From NCBI GenBank assembly GCA_032164295.1, contig JAJHTX010000004.1, positions 1,860,001 through 1,924,000 of the forward strand: DNA of 64,000 bases. Reading direction: 5' to 3'. Shown here in pieces: positions 11,472 through 23,969 of this stretch. How positions within the stretch are numbered: the stretch's first letter is position 1; the number at the start of each line of letters is the position of its first letter. Under the pieces are notes generated by a model, which was not told the DNA's origin, did no database searches, and worked only from the letters and a program-made list of their open reading frames with translations. The position numbers and the translations under genes are program-made. The stretch comes from Inonotus obliquus. Lineage: Eukaryota > Basidiomycota > Agaricomycetes > Hymenochaetales > Hymenochaetaceae.

Positions 11472-13939
11472 TTAATCGCTATCCTCAACATATACACTGC
11501 TTTTGACGCGTTTCGTCCTCCTATATCTTACATTCCTAGAGCGCTTCCGAAGTGCAGACTCTGCAGGATAGGCAATTGTTTGCTCGAGTTCCTGAGGTCT
11601 GTGACGTTCAGGAGCTCCCCTATCCTTCTCCCCAAGGCCAAACTCAGCCCATAACTCCGCTTCCTCTTGCTCGGCAGCGGCCACATCCACGGCATCCAGT
11701 TCCTCTTCCTCAAGTAGCTCGTTAATAAGCTCCGAGTCGTTTGATGCGTCCAACAGGTCGTCACTGCTTTGGTCGGGCGGGCGTGACCCCTCGTCTTGCA
11801 AATATGGTTGTGGGTTGAGGTGGTCGTTTGATGAGTGCCAAACGAAGGGTGCGTATATCTCACGATGGAGCGTGACTGTCGGTTCAGCTTCGTCGACAGA
11901 CGCCTCATCATCGTTTACATCCATCAACGAATTTTCGTCACTGTTATCGGTGTCATCCCTCCGATCACCTTCGGCGCCATCATACGAGGTTTCAGCAGCT
12001 CCGTCTCCAGCAAGAAAGGTACCGTATTCAGCTGCCTCCTCTACGTCAGACCCTTGCGACTGTCCCATCATCTGGCGTAGATAGGCCATCCGGTCGATCA
12101 AGGAAGCAAAATGCGCCTTCTTATCTTTCGCAGCTGACATCATTTCAAGTGCCTGGTGGATAGTACCGGCTTTGATCTACGAGCACAGTCCACACACAGT
12201 TAGACATTATAATAAAAAGTATTGCAGCGGATTAACAAACCTGTTCGTCCCGCACTCTCCAGACCTTTGTATGCACTCTGGACAATCGTTCTTGTTCGTG
12301 TAACGCCACGGTCCGAGACATGAGATCCGTAACGAAGCAGACGACTTCTGCACGAAGAAGCATGATCAGCGCAGTCGATAAGCGCGTTCCAATACCATTG
12401 GGGGTCGCCTGTAGAGATGCGTGGAGGCTACATGGACTCAAAATCATAATATTTAAAGTGAAGTGTACTAAAAGCTCACTTCATGAGGCCTGCAAAACGT
12501 GAGAGATGAAACAAGTCGAGTTCCTCATTTTCAAGGGCTTTAGCATCATAACCAAAGCCGAGAATTTCATCCTTGACCCTATACGGCAAGGTGCGCCCTC
12601 CAATGTGGCGATGAAAATTCGTGGACTCGTTCTGCCGTTCGTTTTCTTCGTCTTCCATCTGAGAATTCGGCGGTATTGACTTACTCTCGTGCTCCACCCA
12701 TAAAGGAATCTCGGTCTCTTCCTTTCCTTCGAAAACGTTAACGTATTCTTCCTCCACATCCTCATCGGTCAGGATAGTAAACGTGGCCTCATCTAAATTG
12801 ACCTCTTCACGCGCGTCTATACTAAGGTCCATCTCGGCCGACCGCCCCATCTGCCGCTTCTGTTCGCGCAACAACTTCTTGCTTGTCTTGCGTCCCGGTT
12901 TGAGTCGCGATATCGCCGTAGAGCCTTCTTTCCCAGATTGCGTAGCTCGCTTGCGGCGCATGTAAAGACGCTTTTGATGCCGGCGGCGCGACCTTGGTGT
13001 GAGATTTGGCAGTTCGTCCGTGAGCTGAATGGCAGCGGCTTCAGGACTGACACGAGCGCTTTCAGTTTCTTCCGCCGGATGGTCGCGAGATCCTTGCGTA
13101 ACAGGAATAGGTTGCTCGTTCTCATTGAGCCCCCGAGCATCTTGTGAATAGGTAATCTGAGTGGAAGGTTCCTCGTGTGCAACGTCGTTTGCGGAATCCC
13201 CAGACTGGGTCGATACGGCCTCAGGAAGGTGACAAGAACCATTGCTGGTCACTATGTTATTTCCTGATGCAGTGGCCAAAATGATAGATTCCTCAGCTTC
13301 ACGGAGAATATTATCAATCGCTCGGAGTTGGACAGTGCCCAAGTCTGCCATATAGTCCTCCCTTTCCCATTCAACTTCTTGTCTTGCGCAGAATTCAGCG
13401 AAAATAGCATTCCGCCTCTTCTCTCCTTCTCTATCTCTCGTCCCGTCGTGATCTTCATCCTTCCGCTTGCGCATAGCGAGTTTCTGAGCATGAAGTAGCT
13501 CATCGCGTGTATCCTTCCGACGATCAGCTTCCCAGATCGGCTCCATTGAAGCCAGCGCGACAGCTTGTTCCTCTTCAAACTTAACCCATTCATGCGAGGC
13601 GTCGAATGCACACGGCAACGACGACCTTTTCGACTTCATTGGAGTGTCCGCCGCTGCTCTTGCCAGCAAGTCGAGATAGACGCAAACATCCACGACCGTC
13701 TTTCCTGATATTTCTGCAGCAATGAGATCGGGCCGCAAGCGGGAATGGATACCTAAAGCATGGAAGAAGCTATCTTTTTCTGCGGGAGACCAGTAACCGC
13801 ACGGTGGAAAATATGAAGGACGCAGAGAGCCGCGACCATGCTCTGTTCCGTTGAGATGTGAGGCAGCGTCTCGTACGTGACTCTGATAGTGCTTCAGGTA
13901 CTTTTCGTTGAGCTTTCTCTTGGCCTCCTCCCCTTCCAT
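11472..13939 (-). CDS. RRN5-like RNA polymerase I upstream factor, SANT domain
   Basis: Probable homologue of Rrn5, the SANT/Myb-domain subunit of the Pol I upstream activation factor that acts at rDNA promoters in the nucleolus. Minus-strand exons: 13939-12480, 12427-12241 and 12176-11472, giving about 780 residues. The SANT-type stretch is near the N-terminus: YWSPAEKDSFFHALGIHSRL then RPDLIAAEISGKTVVDVCVY. A basic patch full of Arg/Lys (about 12840-12990) and a histone-fold-like or helical C-terminal half (TALIMLLRAEVVCFVTDLMS) follow, then a very acidic tail ending in a basic cluster. The start is the first ATG of the frame; a 5' exon further upstream cannot be excluded. Another SANT chromatin protein is the alternative. 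Confidence 0.6.
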
Positions 13940-14343
13940 TTGAGAGAGCGGGTGCGTACCCCTGCATGTGTGCCAGTACGAACGGGTAAAAGGAAAGAGT
14001 CAGTTTGTTCGGTTTGGATGATCCGCAAAGTCGATCTCGCTTGTCCCTGTTTTCCATATGTGGACTTTAAAGATCAGCGCTTCTTTCGTTGACGCTGACC
14101 AAAATTTGAGTGTCTAGTTTAATACTATTATAACGGCTTCTAATTCTTGGCTGTGAAGACTGAGCCGGGTCACACCTGCTTCCTGTATATATACTGTAAC
14201 ATTCAAGTCGTTCATAACTATCCACTCCTACATAAATTGACAAAAGCTCAAAACAACAGCCTAGACCCAAAACAAACAACACTACATAGTACTGAACAGC
14301 CAGCAGAGAGAAGTTGCAGTTCCCGAGCAAAAATACTGAATCA
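13940..14343. other. Intergenic: RRN5-like upstream region and transporter 3' flank
   Basis: About 400 bp between two minus-strand genes. An open minus-strand frame at 13990-14057 could be a leader exon of the RRN5-like gene, but I find no clean splice pair joining it. Nothing else seen. Confidence 0.45.
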
Positions 14344-16635
14344 TCAAGCATTGCTGATCAGGTCGATCTGGCCACCATCCTTAATCGCAACAACCTTCTT
14401 CGGCTTCGCGCGTGGCGGGTAGGGTGAGCTAAAGACTTCCTTGAGTTCTTCGAGTGTCTTTCCGATAGTCTCGACACCGAAAAGGTACCAAAGCAGGGCT
14501 TCAATACAGTCCCATCCGACGAAAATCTATACCTTTCTCAGTCAAACTTCGACTACCATAGAAGAGAGATACTCACAAATACGTAGTTGTGTTGAATGTC
14601 CTCGAGTGCGACAGGTCCAGCAAACATATTGATGAACCCGAAGAGATTGACAACGACCCCGTACATTGCCATTCCTGCCAGTCGTAGAAATCATCAGCCC
14701 CGCAGAAAGAGACTCCGTCCTGTTAGCCCTCACCTTTTGCACGCCCATTGGTAGACAAGCATTCCACTGGATAGACCGCCTGTAGGGGAGTGTATGCGAA
14801 TGAATATATTATGTTGAAGAAGAAGTATGCTGCAACGGCGCCCTGTCCAACTCGGACATTCTTAGCATCCTCCGGCATGCTTGCCCACCTCGCTGAGAGG
14901 CCACCATTGATGGCAAGAAAACCAGCGCAGACTAAAGTACCCCAAATCAGCACACGACGTCGAGGCACCCTGTCGGCGAGTGCAACTCCGCAAAGTGCGC
15001 CAAAGCAAGAGGTGATCGAATTCGCGAGGTTGAGTACGAACTGCATATAATTACCATACCCGACTTGTCTATAGATCTCAGTGTTGAAGTACCCGAGTCC
15101 ATTACCAGAAAATTGACCGAAAACAGCCTAGTTATCGGGTCTACGTTAGTTTGCCGTCGTATGTGTGAACCACTAAGGTGATTTGCTTACCATGAAAATG
15201 ACCATCAAAAAACGCCAACGCGCGTTCGCATTCTTGAACATCTCAGAATAATCCCACCAGCGCTTATCAGCGCCGGTTTTAGAGATTGATTCCTTGAACT
15301 CTTGCCATTGGACCTCCACGACTGGGTGTTTGGGATCTCCTCCTCCATGGAAACGTGTCAGGAATGCTCGAGCTTCCTCATCTCTATTGTTTGCAAGGAG
15401 CCAGCGTGGAGACTCTGGTAGGAACCATACAGCACAGATAACAACGAACGCTGGTGCGCATTGCAAAATCAGAGGAAGACGCCAGGAAATGTCAGACTGG
15501 ATCTTCTGGGTGCCGAGGGTAATGCCCGCTGCGGGTATAGAGCCTCCAAACCACCTATTCTCAAGAGATTAACCGGCACCACATGACACATGATAAGTAG
15601 CTTACCCGCAGTTATAGAGGCCGGTCATACGACCGCGCCATTGCGGTGGGGATATCTCAACAATATAGGACGGAGCAGCACATGTCAGAATGCTGACACC
15701 GAACCCAAGGATAAAGCGTCCGGCAATAAACTGGCCTCTTCTATTGGATGTAGCAATTACAATGGAGCCTTTATTAGGAAGTGAATGTTAGCTGTTAGCT
15801 GCTGGGAACAAGAAGCACATCAAAAAGCACCATACCGATACAGATGATTATAGCGCCAATGAACATGCCCCCACGTCGTCCAAATTTATCCGTAATCGGT
15901 CCGGCGATCCATGGGCTTGTCAGGCCACCGATAGTATCTTGGGGTGTACACTAATCAGCTTGACGATAGCAATCGAATAAGGCCACCTTACAGATGGAGA
16001 AGATGATCCCGGTCGTCGAGCCAACGGTGCCAGCATTGAACTTGGCTTGATAGTACGGCATCTTTCAAAATGACTGAGTACTGTTCGAGGCAAGATAACT
16101 CAGTGAGAGCCAAAACTTACAATATTTACGGCTGTCATAAGGGAGCCATCGTACCCATTGGCGCACGAGCATAAGCTAAGAAAGAGTAAGGTAAGCGCGA
16201 CAACTTCAAGTTGAAAATCGATAGGAGCGAGACCGCGAACGCACAAGCTTATCTGCACCAAGGAGTGAACGGCCAGTGCATGTCAGTGAGTTGGTAAAAC
16301 ACGTAGTTTGAGATACGCTACTAACGAAGCAGCAGAAATAGAGGATCAACGAATCCTTCGACAATGGATCGATTTTCCGAGCCTTTGCAGCGGTCAAGGC
16401 AGCTGAATGCAAAATAATGACAGTTCAGAGAACGCCTTACATGTATGCTTTATAAAGAGCGCAAACCCGACTTAACCTCGATAACTTGTTTCCCTTCTTT
16501 TGACGTCTGTGCATCTTGGGATAGCTCCTACATAAACCAGTCATTAAAGACCGACAAGACCAAAATAGGCTTTGTTTAACATACCGCTATCGCATCGTCT
16601 TCCGCGCTATGTTTCTCGTCTGGAGTGCGAGACAT
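14344..16635 (-). CDS. MFS sugar transporter, lactose-permease (Lac12) type
   Basis: Plasma-membrane sugar:proton symporter of the major facilitator superfamily. The start at 16635 gives MSRTPDEKHSAEDDAIA, followed by many short exons. Hallmarks in order: CANGYDGSLMTAVN (TM1 end), YYQAKFNAGTVGSTTGIIFS, the loop motif DKFGRRGGMFIGA, GRFILGFGVSI, PSYIVEISPPQWRGRMTGLY, PESPRWLLANNRDEEARAFL, GLGYFNTEIYRQVGY and VYPVECLSTNGRAKG (PETKG-like region). The loop with FHGGGDPKHPVVEVQWQEF is typical of fungal oligosaccharide/lactose permease-like proteins rather than hexose carriers. The joining of the third and fourth exons (about 16190-16330) is uncertain. It is divergent from the beta-mannosidase gene, which suggests a disaccharide or manno-oligosaccharide substrate (inference). 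Confidence 0.9.
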
Positions 16636-17220
16636 GGTGATGAAGGCGTGAGATTGTGGTACCTGTGAAGAAGTAAGTTGACCAAAGTAGACGGACTTCT
16701 TATACAATGGATGTATATTTCACATCCCGCAAGGGCGGCAAGGCCAAGAGTTTAGGAGTATTTCCGAAGCACTCATGTCCGTGATTGAGTATTTGAGTAG
16801 AATTCTGAAAATGTCAAGTCTCGGGGAATTATGAACGACGGGCTCATAATCTGAATAGAGACACCGAAAATATGTAAAAGACGAGTTGCAAAAATCGCCG
16901 AGCATTTATATGTCCTGTGTAGATCAAAGGCAAGAGAAAGGAATAAAATGGCCAAGCCAAGGATCAACCTCGGCAGAAGAATAAACTCCGACTCCGGCAT
17001 TTCCCCGCCCGTTGTAGCCCGTCGATCAAAGTTGATCAGCTTCAATTCGATGCAGCTGAACCTATTTTTTGCTCATAGCATAAGCATACTCACTGGCATG
17101 CGCCTCCCAAGCGTCCACTTCCTCCGACCTTCTCCCACAAGATAAATATAAACGCAGGCGGTAGTCTTTACCCCCTGGGCAAGTACCACCACCACCACTG
17201 TTCCTGGTAACATACCAACT
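16636..17220. promoter_or_regulatory. Shared divergent promoter, sugar transporter / beta-mannosidase
   Basis: 585 bp between two divergent start codons. A TATA-like element (ATAAATATAAA, 17142-17152) lies about 70 nt upstream of the mannosidase ATG. Minus-strand TATA-like sequence (about 16698-16712) lies about 70 nt upstream of the transporter ATG. A CCCCGC site at 17003-17008 matches the fungal carbon-catabolite repressor consensus (SYGGRG on the other strand). Small palindromes were not resolved by eye. Confidence 0.55.
17003..17008 (-). promoter_or_regulatory. Putative Cre1/CreA binding site
   Basis: GCGGGG on the minus strand, a match to the catabolite-repressor consensus 5'-SYGGRG. 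A six-base site occurs often by chance; the location in the middle of a sugar-gene promoter is what makes it worth listing. Confidence 0.3.
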
Positions 17221-20200
17221 ATGGCGTTGAACTCCAATTCACAGCAGTTGGAAACACATGAGCTCAAAGACTGGGAATTTACTCAGGATGAACAATATGG
17301 GCCCAAGTCAATCGATGGATGGATTCCTTGCAAGGTTCCTACGTCTGTCCATGTCGAGCTGCTCAATAAAGATAAGATCCCAGACCCAGTTAGTCTAGCT
17401 TGTTCTCCTAGCAGACTGCTGATCTGGATGCACTGACCAATGACAGTTTATCGGCTTGAACGAGTGGGAAGTTCAATGTATGACATACTATCATGCCCCT
17501 TTATTCATGACTGTTGTGCTAACTAGCTATTAGGGATTGGAGGAGCTACTTGGAAATTCAAGACAAGTTTCCAGATTGATTTCGACTCGAGCACCTCTCT
17601 TGCGGAACCTGCCGCACTCCACATTAGTGAAGGCACGTTTGCTGTGTTGCGCTTCGAGGGACTGGATACGTACTGCACTGCGAAGCTCGTAGGCTTTATC
17701 CTTATTCTACTGCGCTTCGTGGACGGACTTTGACTAGTCTCCAAACTAGAATGGAACGGATCTGACTGATCGCAAGTACGCCGTATAATCATGTATCTGC
17801 CAATTGCTTACATTCATCGGTCCAAAGGACAAAGAAACTGCTTGCCGCAGAGAATCAGTTCATTGCTTACGAGTCTACTGTATATGACCCCGAGAACGAG
17901 GGCCAGTGTTTACTGAAGAAAGGACAGAACGATCTCGAGCTAACCTTCCCGTCCACATTCCTTAAGGCGAGCATATTTAATCCAGGGATGGAGACTGTGA
18001 TCGGACTGACAGTTCTACCTGAACGGACGATAGGGCAGAGAGCTAGAGGGAAAGCATGGCGGTAAACGCAACCTGTGGAATGGCGACTCCAGTCGTCTGT
18101 ATGTCCGGAAGGCGCAGTATAAGTGAGAATTTTGGCGTTGACCAACTTCGCCTGCTGACTATTGGTACTTCGGCTTGCAGTTATGGATGGGACTGGGGTA
18201 CGTCAAATATTCGGGATCTTGCTCTAACGTTTCTCGACAACTCAGCAAAACTTACTCGGTTTGTCGTTCTTCATGTAGGACCTGTCTTGATGACAGTTGG
18301 TCCTTGGAAGCCAATAACACTCAACCTTTACCGTTCGCGTATCGAGAACTTACGTGCGATCATCAAGTTTAAGGATAGATTCAATGTCGGAGTGGACGTT
18401 ACGTTCGATATTGATGGAGACTATAGAGACTCATCGGCCGAATGTATTCTTATTCGAAAGGACGGGCAGAAGAGTTTTGGTCCTAAACTTGCTGAACTGA
18501 AAGACCGAAAAGGCAGCGTTACTCTCGACATCAAACTAGAAGAGGAGGATCTTTGGAACCCAGTTGGATATGGGCAGCAGACCTTGTATACTGTTAAAGT
18601 CACTTTGAATAACGGGGTACGGTAGCGAGTCTTTCGTCGCTTTCTCGATGGATAGTGACCAACTTACGTCAGAACGACACACGAGATGAGCAGGAGAAAC
18701 AGGTTGGATTCCGTCGCGTACAAGTGGTTCAGGATACTCTCGAAGGCGAGGACGGGCATTCGTTCCTGTTCGAAGTAAATGGAACACGCATATTTTGCGG
18801 AGGTGTGGCTAGTTCTCTCTATCATCAGAGTTGAACCTAATGATATTATATCTCTCAGGATCGAACTGGATTCCAGCCGACAGCTTTCTTACGACGTGAG
18901 TTAGACGCTCCTTGATCGTCTTCTTACACCGAAACCCCTTGTAGTATGACGCGGGATAGATACAAAGATTGGTTACAGTTGTTGGTTGATGGGAACCAGA
19001 ATATGATCCGCATATGGGGCGGAGGTATCTACGAACACGACGATTTTTACGATATCTGCGACGGTAAGATTCTATCTGTCTTGTGATCTGATAGATGATC
19101 CGAAGCTAGTTTTCAGAACTTGGAGTCCTGGTCTGGCAGGACTTTATGTTCGGCTGTGGATTGGTAGGTCACTGATAATGGAACCAGCGCTGGCTCAGGT
19201 CCTCATCATTTGTCAAAGTATCCCGCACACGACGAGTTCTTGGACCTTATAAAGGATGAAGCTGAGCAAAATGTGAAAAGATTGAGACACCACCCGTCCA
19301 TTGTCATCTTTGGTACGTCGTGATATATAGATATCTATTACATGATTTCTTTACGATGATCCAATTTCTTAGCCGGCAACAACGAAGGTCTGATTTCACT
19401 ACGTTATGTATTCTCGTCTGATAATCTCATGACCATGAGTACAGATTACCAGATCGCAGAAAGTTATGGCCTAGTGGACTATAATGACGAATCATCCGAC
19501 TATCGCAAGTCAGATTTCCCAGCACGATATACTTACGAATATGTCCTGTCAGACATAGTGGAGATGAATAGCGAGATTTATTATCATCGCGGCTCGCCAT
19601 ACAGCGGCTTCAAAAAGAAAACAACGGATCCCAAGAACGGTGATATACACCAATGTGAGTGCATACAGTAATGGTGCATTGTACGGAATACCTGGGGAAA
19701 TAACTAAACTGGAATATAGGGAACGTATGGCATGGCTCTCAAGAACCATGGCATAATTGGGACATTCTGGCTGGACGTTTCGTTTCTGAGTTTGGGATGT
19801 AAGTCATTTCAATATGGCTAAAGTGTCTCAACTCTCGATATACCCAACAGGGAGGCCTATCCGAATATTCGAACCGTTGACAAGTGGCTTGGAGGGAACA
19901 CGAGTGAAAGGTACCCTCAATCAAGGTTAGTTTTGGAAACTTGCCAGTAGGTTAGCTCCATCCGACATGCTTAATCTAGGACCAATTGCAACCATAACAA
20001 AGCTGATGGTTTCGAACGTCGCCTCGAGCTGTACCTCATGGAAAACTTCAAGCACGCTTTTGACATGGAAAGGCGAGTACAAGCTGACCTGCTGTTGGGA
20101 AGATACTAATATTCTTCGCGCAGCTATGTCTACTACACTCAAATTATGCAGGCCGAATGTATAGCCGCTGCGTATCGACTCTGGAGACGTAACTGGAAAG

Positions 20201-21133
20201 GAAAGGGAAAAGAATATACCGCCGGTGCACTAGTATGGCAGGTCAGTTCACGGCTGTCATCATTCCGGGGGAACAAGATCTCTGACTCTCAGTCAAGCTT
20301 AACGACTGCTGGCCTGTAACATCATGGGCCATAGTGGACTACTACCTGAGGCCGAAACCAGCATACTTCGCTATCGCTCGTGAGCTTCGGCATTATACGG
20401 TCGGAATGACGCGAAAAGAGAAGAAGACCGGGGATACAGCAGCGACACTCAAGATCGAAACGAAATTGGAGATATGGGGCACGAACAGTCGTCTCCAGAA
20501 GAAATCCGTTAAGCTCTCTCTTTGGAGTTACAATTTGGATACGGGTGAGAAGAAGGAGGAAATCAAGACGTCGCACGACCTTGAGCCCAACTCCAGCACT
20601 GAGTTGTTTAGTGGAGAATTACCGGGTCAACCGGCGCGTACGAAGCTCAGTGAAGTCCCGAAGCCCATCGTTATCCATGCTCGCCTCCTTGGCGGAGATA
20701 ACAACGACGAGGTTCTCGCTCGTTATACAAACTGGTGAGTTTTTCCGAAAGTAAAAGCGGATATACAGAGTTAACCACCCTAAACATCATAACAATGACC
20801 CGACACTTCCTTCCCTTCCTTCTTGCCTCCTTTCTTAGGCCGGAACCTTACAAGTTCATCCACTTCCCTGAGAACGCCGGATTAAATATCATCACAAAGG
20901 ATCAGGAGACGTTCGAGTTATCGTGCGAGAAGCCGATAAAAGGTCTAGTCCTTGATATTGACGGGGAAGATGACGCCAAATGGAGTGACCAAGCCATAGA
21001 CTTGTTCCCGGGAGATAACCAAACCATCAAGGCGAAGAGACTGGTTAAAGTTGATGATAATGGGAAGGTTGAAGAGCGGGAGATTCAGGTCCATGAGATC
21101 AAGAAACGATACCTTGGCGATGGGACTGCTTGA
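17221..21133 (+). CDS. Beta-mannosidase, glycoside hydrolase family 2
   Basis: Releases terminal beta-linked mannose from manno-oligosaccharides. About 15 short exons code for roughly 850-900 residues. Order: N-terminal sugar-binding beta domain ([29 protein letters not shown]), [18 protein letters not shown] joined to [18 protein letters not shown], Ig-like domains ([15 protein letters not shown]), then the TIM barrel: [50 protein letters not shown] with the acid/base glutamate, and [13 protein letters not shown] with the nucleophile glutamate. [20 protein letters not shown] follows, then C-terminal beta domains. The N-terminus [20 protein letters not shown] has no signal peptide, so the enzyme is probably intracellular, in line with the neighbouring transporter. 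The last exon (about 20840-21133) completes the tail. Confidence 0.93.
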
Positions 21134-22036
21134 AGATCTTTCCTGACATGACGAACGGAGATCAATACAATCACGCCTTCACTCTCACTGTATTTGTACT
21201 TGTATGACAGAAAAGGTGAAAATACGTTTTCTTCCCCCCGCGTCTAGTTACAATATCAGAAAGATTTATAACAGAGCGAAAACTCCGGTACTTACTTTAA
21301 TTAAAGTCTGATAAGCTAGTTGGTGAGATCGCCTCCATGCGCCTGGTCTGAATATAAGAGTGAAGCTTGTGGCCGGGATTTGCCCGTCCAAATGATCTTG
21401 GTGTGCGAACGCTCGGAGCGCCCAATCGATTATCAGAGAATGAATGGATGCCATGAGGCGAATGTGCGTATGATATACGTGAATTAGGGCATCTAAGACC
21501 AGACGGAGCACTACGTACAATACTGTAAAAGAAAGTTTGAAGAAGGGAAAAACAAATAGTTGGAGCAAGGCGTTTGATCACCTGCAACAAAAAGTACGAA
21601 ACAAAATGATAAAAATAGCGCACCGGTGAAACAACTTGGCGCGGCGAACAGAACACGAAGAGGCGAAGGGTAATAAAATAGCTACTGCACAAAGCCATGA
21701 AGAGGAAAATATATATTATGTGTAGCAGTGTATGGAGAAACGCGTATAGGTTTGGTGTAGGATTAGGAATGGAATGACGCCGATTCGCCGATTCCTTTGC
21801 CTTGGATGAGTGGAATTTGGGAGACCTGGATTACATGTAAGAGGCGAAGGAAAAGAATAGCATATGCAACGAGAAAAAGGTGCATATCCTAATGGAGCGA
21901 GCATGCAGCCGGTACAAGACGTATAACGGCATCTATAAAGGAAAACGAATAGACAGTCCGTGATGTACGGGAGCGATGAGGGATAAGTGTGCAAGCGAGT
22001 GCAGGCAGCAGGCAGGCAATCAGACTGGCAGATATG
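21134..22036. other. Convergent intergenic region between beta-mannosidase and Rheb genes
   Basis: About 900 bp of 3' flanking sequence for both genes. Open frames on the minus strand here (21297-21698 and others) have no recognisable domain. Nothing supported. Confidence 0.5.
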
Positions 22037-22817
22037 TTACATAACAACACAACCCTTCGCTACAGGTTGGTTCTGATTCTGGGGGCCACGTTTCTCAATC
22101 TCGCCGAGCACCAAGTCAAATACCGTAGCTAATGATAATGTGAGATTACCATGTGGAAACAAGAGAGCTAAGATGGCGATACGTACAGACATTGATGTTC
22201 TTCTTTGCACTTGTCTCGACGCTTGATGCGCCAACAGACTTTGCAAACTCCTCGGCCTCTTCCTTACTCACTTGTCTAATAAATGTGTGATATCAGTAGG
22301 GAAAGACGAAGAGTCGACGGTATGACATGCCTTTGTTCGAGATCCATCTTTGAGCCGACGATGACGCAAGGAATTGATTGTTTGCCAGTAAAGTTGACAA
22401 TCTTATCATGAATAATCTGGACCATATCAAACGAGTTGCGCGAGACGACAGAGTACACCAGTACGAAGCCATGGATTCCAACAGCGTGCTTCGCATTTAA
22501 GATTGAATATTCATCCTAGGAGACATTGAGTCAAGTTCTGTCGCGTGTACCGATGTACTCACCTGGCCTGCAGTATCGATGATGTCGCACTCGTACACAA
22601 CTCCATTGTGCTTGATATCCTTGCGGAATGTGCTCTCGATAGTAGGATAATATGAATCGACAAAGTGGTCCTCGACGAACTGAATGACGAGGGACGATTT
22701 GCCTGGTTGATAGTGGAGGGTGAGCGCGTCACTGAACGTGTGACTTGAGAGTTACGTACCAACCGAGCGAGAGCCGAGTACGGCGATCTTTCTCTTCCTG
22801 AGAGCGTCGGCAGGCAT
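22037..22817 (-). CDS. RHB1: Rheb small GTPase
   Basis: Ras-superfamily switch that activates TORC1 in many fungi and animals; membrane anchored by farnesylation. The start MPADALRKRKIAVLGSRSVG is followed after an intron by KSSLVIQFVEDHFVDSYYPT, the Rheb-type effector loop. The P-loop reads GSRSVGKS, with Arg at the position of Ras Gly12, a Rheb hallmark. Further on are CDIIDTAGQDEYS (G3), VGSKMDLEQR (G4), and an SAKK G5 box. The protein ends CVVM, a CaaX box. About 185 residues over six or so exons, normal for the family. The intron after the P-loop Gly splits the nucleotide-binding motif. Confidence 0.94.
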
Positions 22818-23969
22818 GAATGTGGAAAGGAAAGATATGAGGAGGAGAATAGAGAGAGCGTGAGGGTGGGTAGAATGAGAAAGGAAGAGGAGAGGAATGG
22901 AGAAAGGGGCGTTGAGAGGGAGTACTTATGCGATGCTGATCTCTCCAGTCTCTCTCTCTCTCGCGGCGTTCGTAACTATATACTCCTCGCCTGTAAAATA
23001 AGCTCAACGTTATTCGCCGCCGCCTTACAGCGCATTCACCGAGGCTATTCGATCTAGAGCAACTCTTTCTATTCATCATATGACTTTTCAGTGTTATCCT
23101 TTACTCCAATCAACGGCCAAAAGGGTCACTCGACCAACGAAAAAGGGTGCGAAGTATTCAATTCTCCACGTAATATTTTCTCCATTTTCTCAAGATCGCT
23201 CTCTAATCGCCTTCTGTCCCTGTAATTAATCCCTCTTACTGCGTATATTTACGAACCGGAAGAATACTTTCAGTCGAACGGCAGATGCAACTAAAGCGCC
23301 TCACTTCGCGCCCAAAGTTGATGGATAACATCATATTTGCATCACGTCTGACGGTCAGCAGTCCGTTGTGCCAGTAATTTCGGCGACTTCAAACAGCACG
23401 AGCGCACTACATCGACCTGTCCTGTGGTGCGACGAGTGACTTCCGGAAAACTGTATCCGACCGCTCAGAACAACCCGTCGGGCCAGCTTTCCGACCGGTT
23501 TATGCTCCGAGGCATCATAAGGCACAGCTGAAATAGCTTTGCAAAGTGAGGAATGTAAGAATCCCAATGGATGGATGGCACTGCTGGCAGGCCACCCGAG
23601 ACCCACGCATTTGCTTCATTCTTTTCCACCTATACTTGGTGATGCGATACTAAAGTTACTCGTCGGCGTCAGTAGAATGTTGGTCTCGGAAAAGAGCCGT
23701 CCTGTACAGCAAGAGTAGAGGATGCTAAGAAGTGCAGAAGATGCGCAATCAATAGCAAGAAGCAAATCAAGGATCAGATTCAAGCTGAAAAAGTTCTCAA
23801 TCACCCCGGGGGGGAAAGTTTGGAGGTGCGTCCACGTGACCATAAGCGACGCGTGACGGTTGAACTTGCACCTGGCTCTCTCTTTCCCCTCCAGCTCAGA
23901 TCTTGTACACAACGGTTGTCTTCGCTCATTTCCTTCTCAAACCCGTGCTCAATACTGTACTGTACAACA
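22818..23969. other. Divergent intergenic region, Rheb / Spo12-like genes
   Basis: About 1.15 kb carrying both promoters. A CT dinucleotide run lies at about 22945-22963 in the Rheb leader region, and a C/G homopolymer pair at about 23805-23815. No gene recognised in the middle. Confidence 0.5.

Noticed and set aside
13770..14057. Possible 5' exon or separate gene upstream of the RRN5-like start
   Set aside because: It is another frame over the first RRN5-like exon; no donor/acceptor pair of acceptable intron length connects it.
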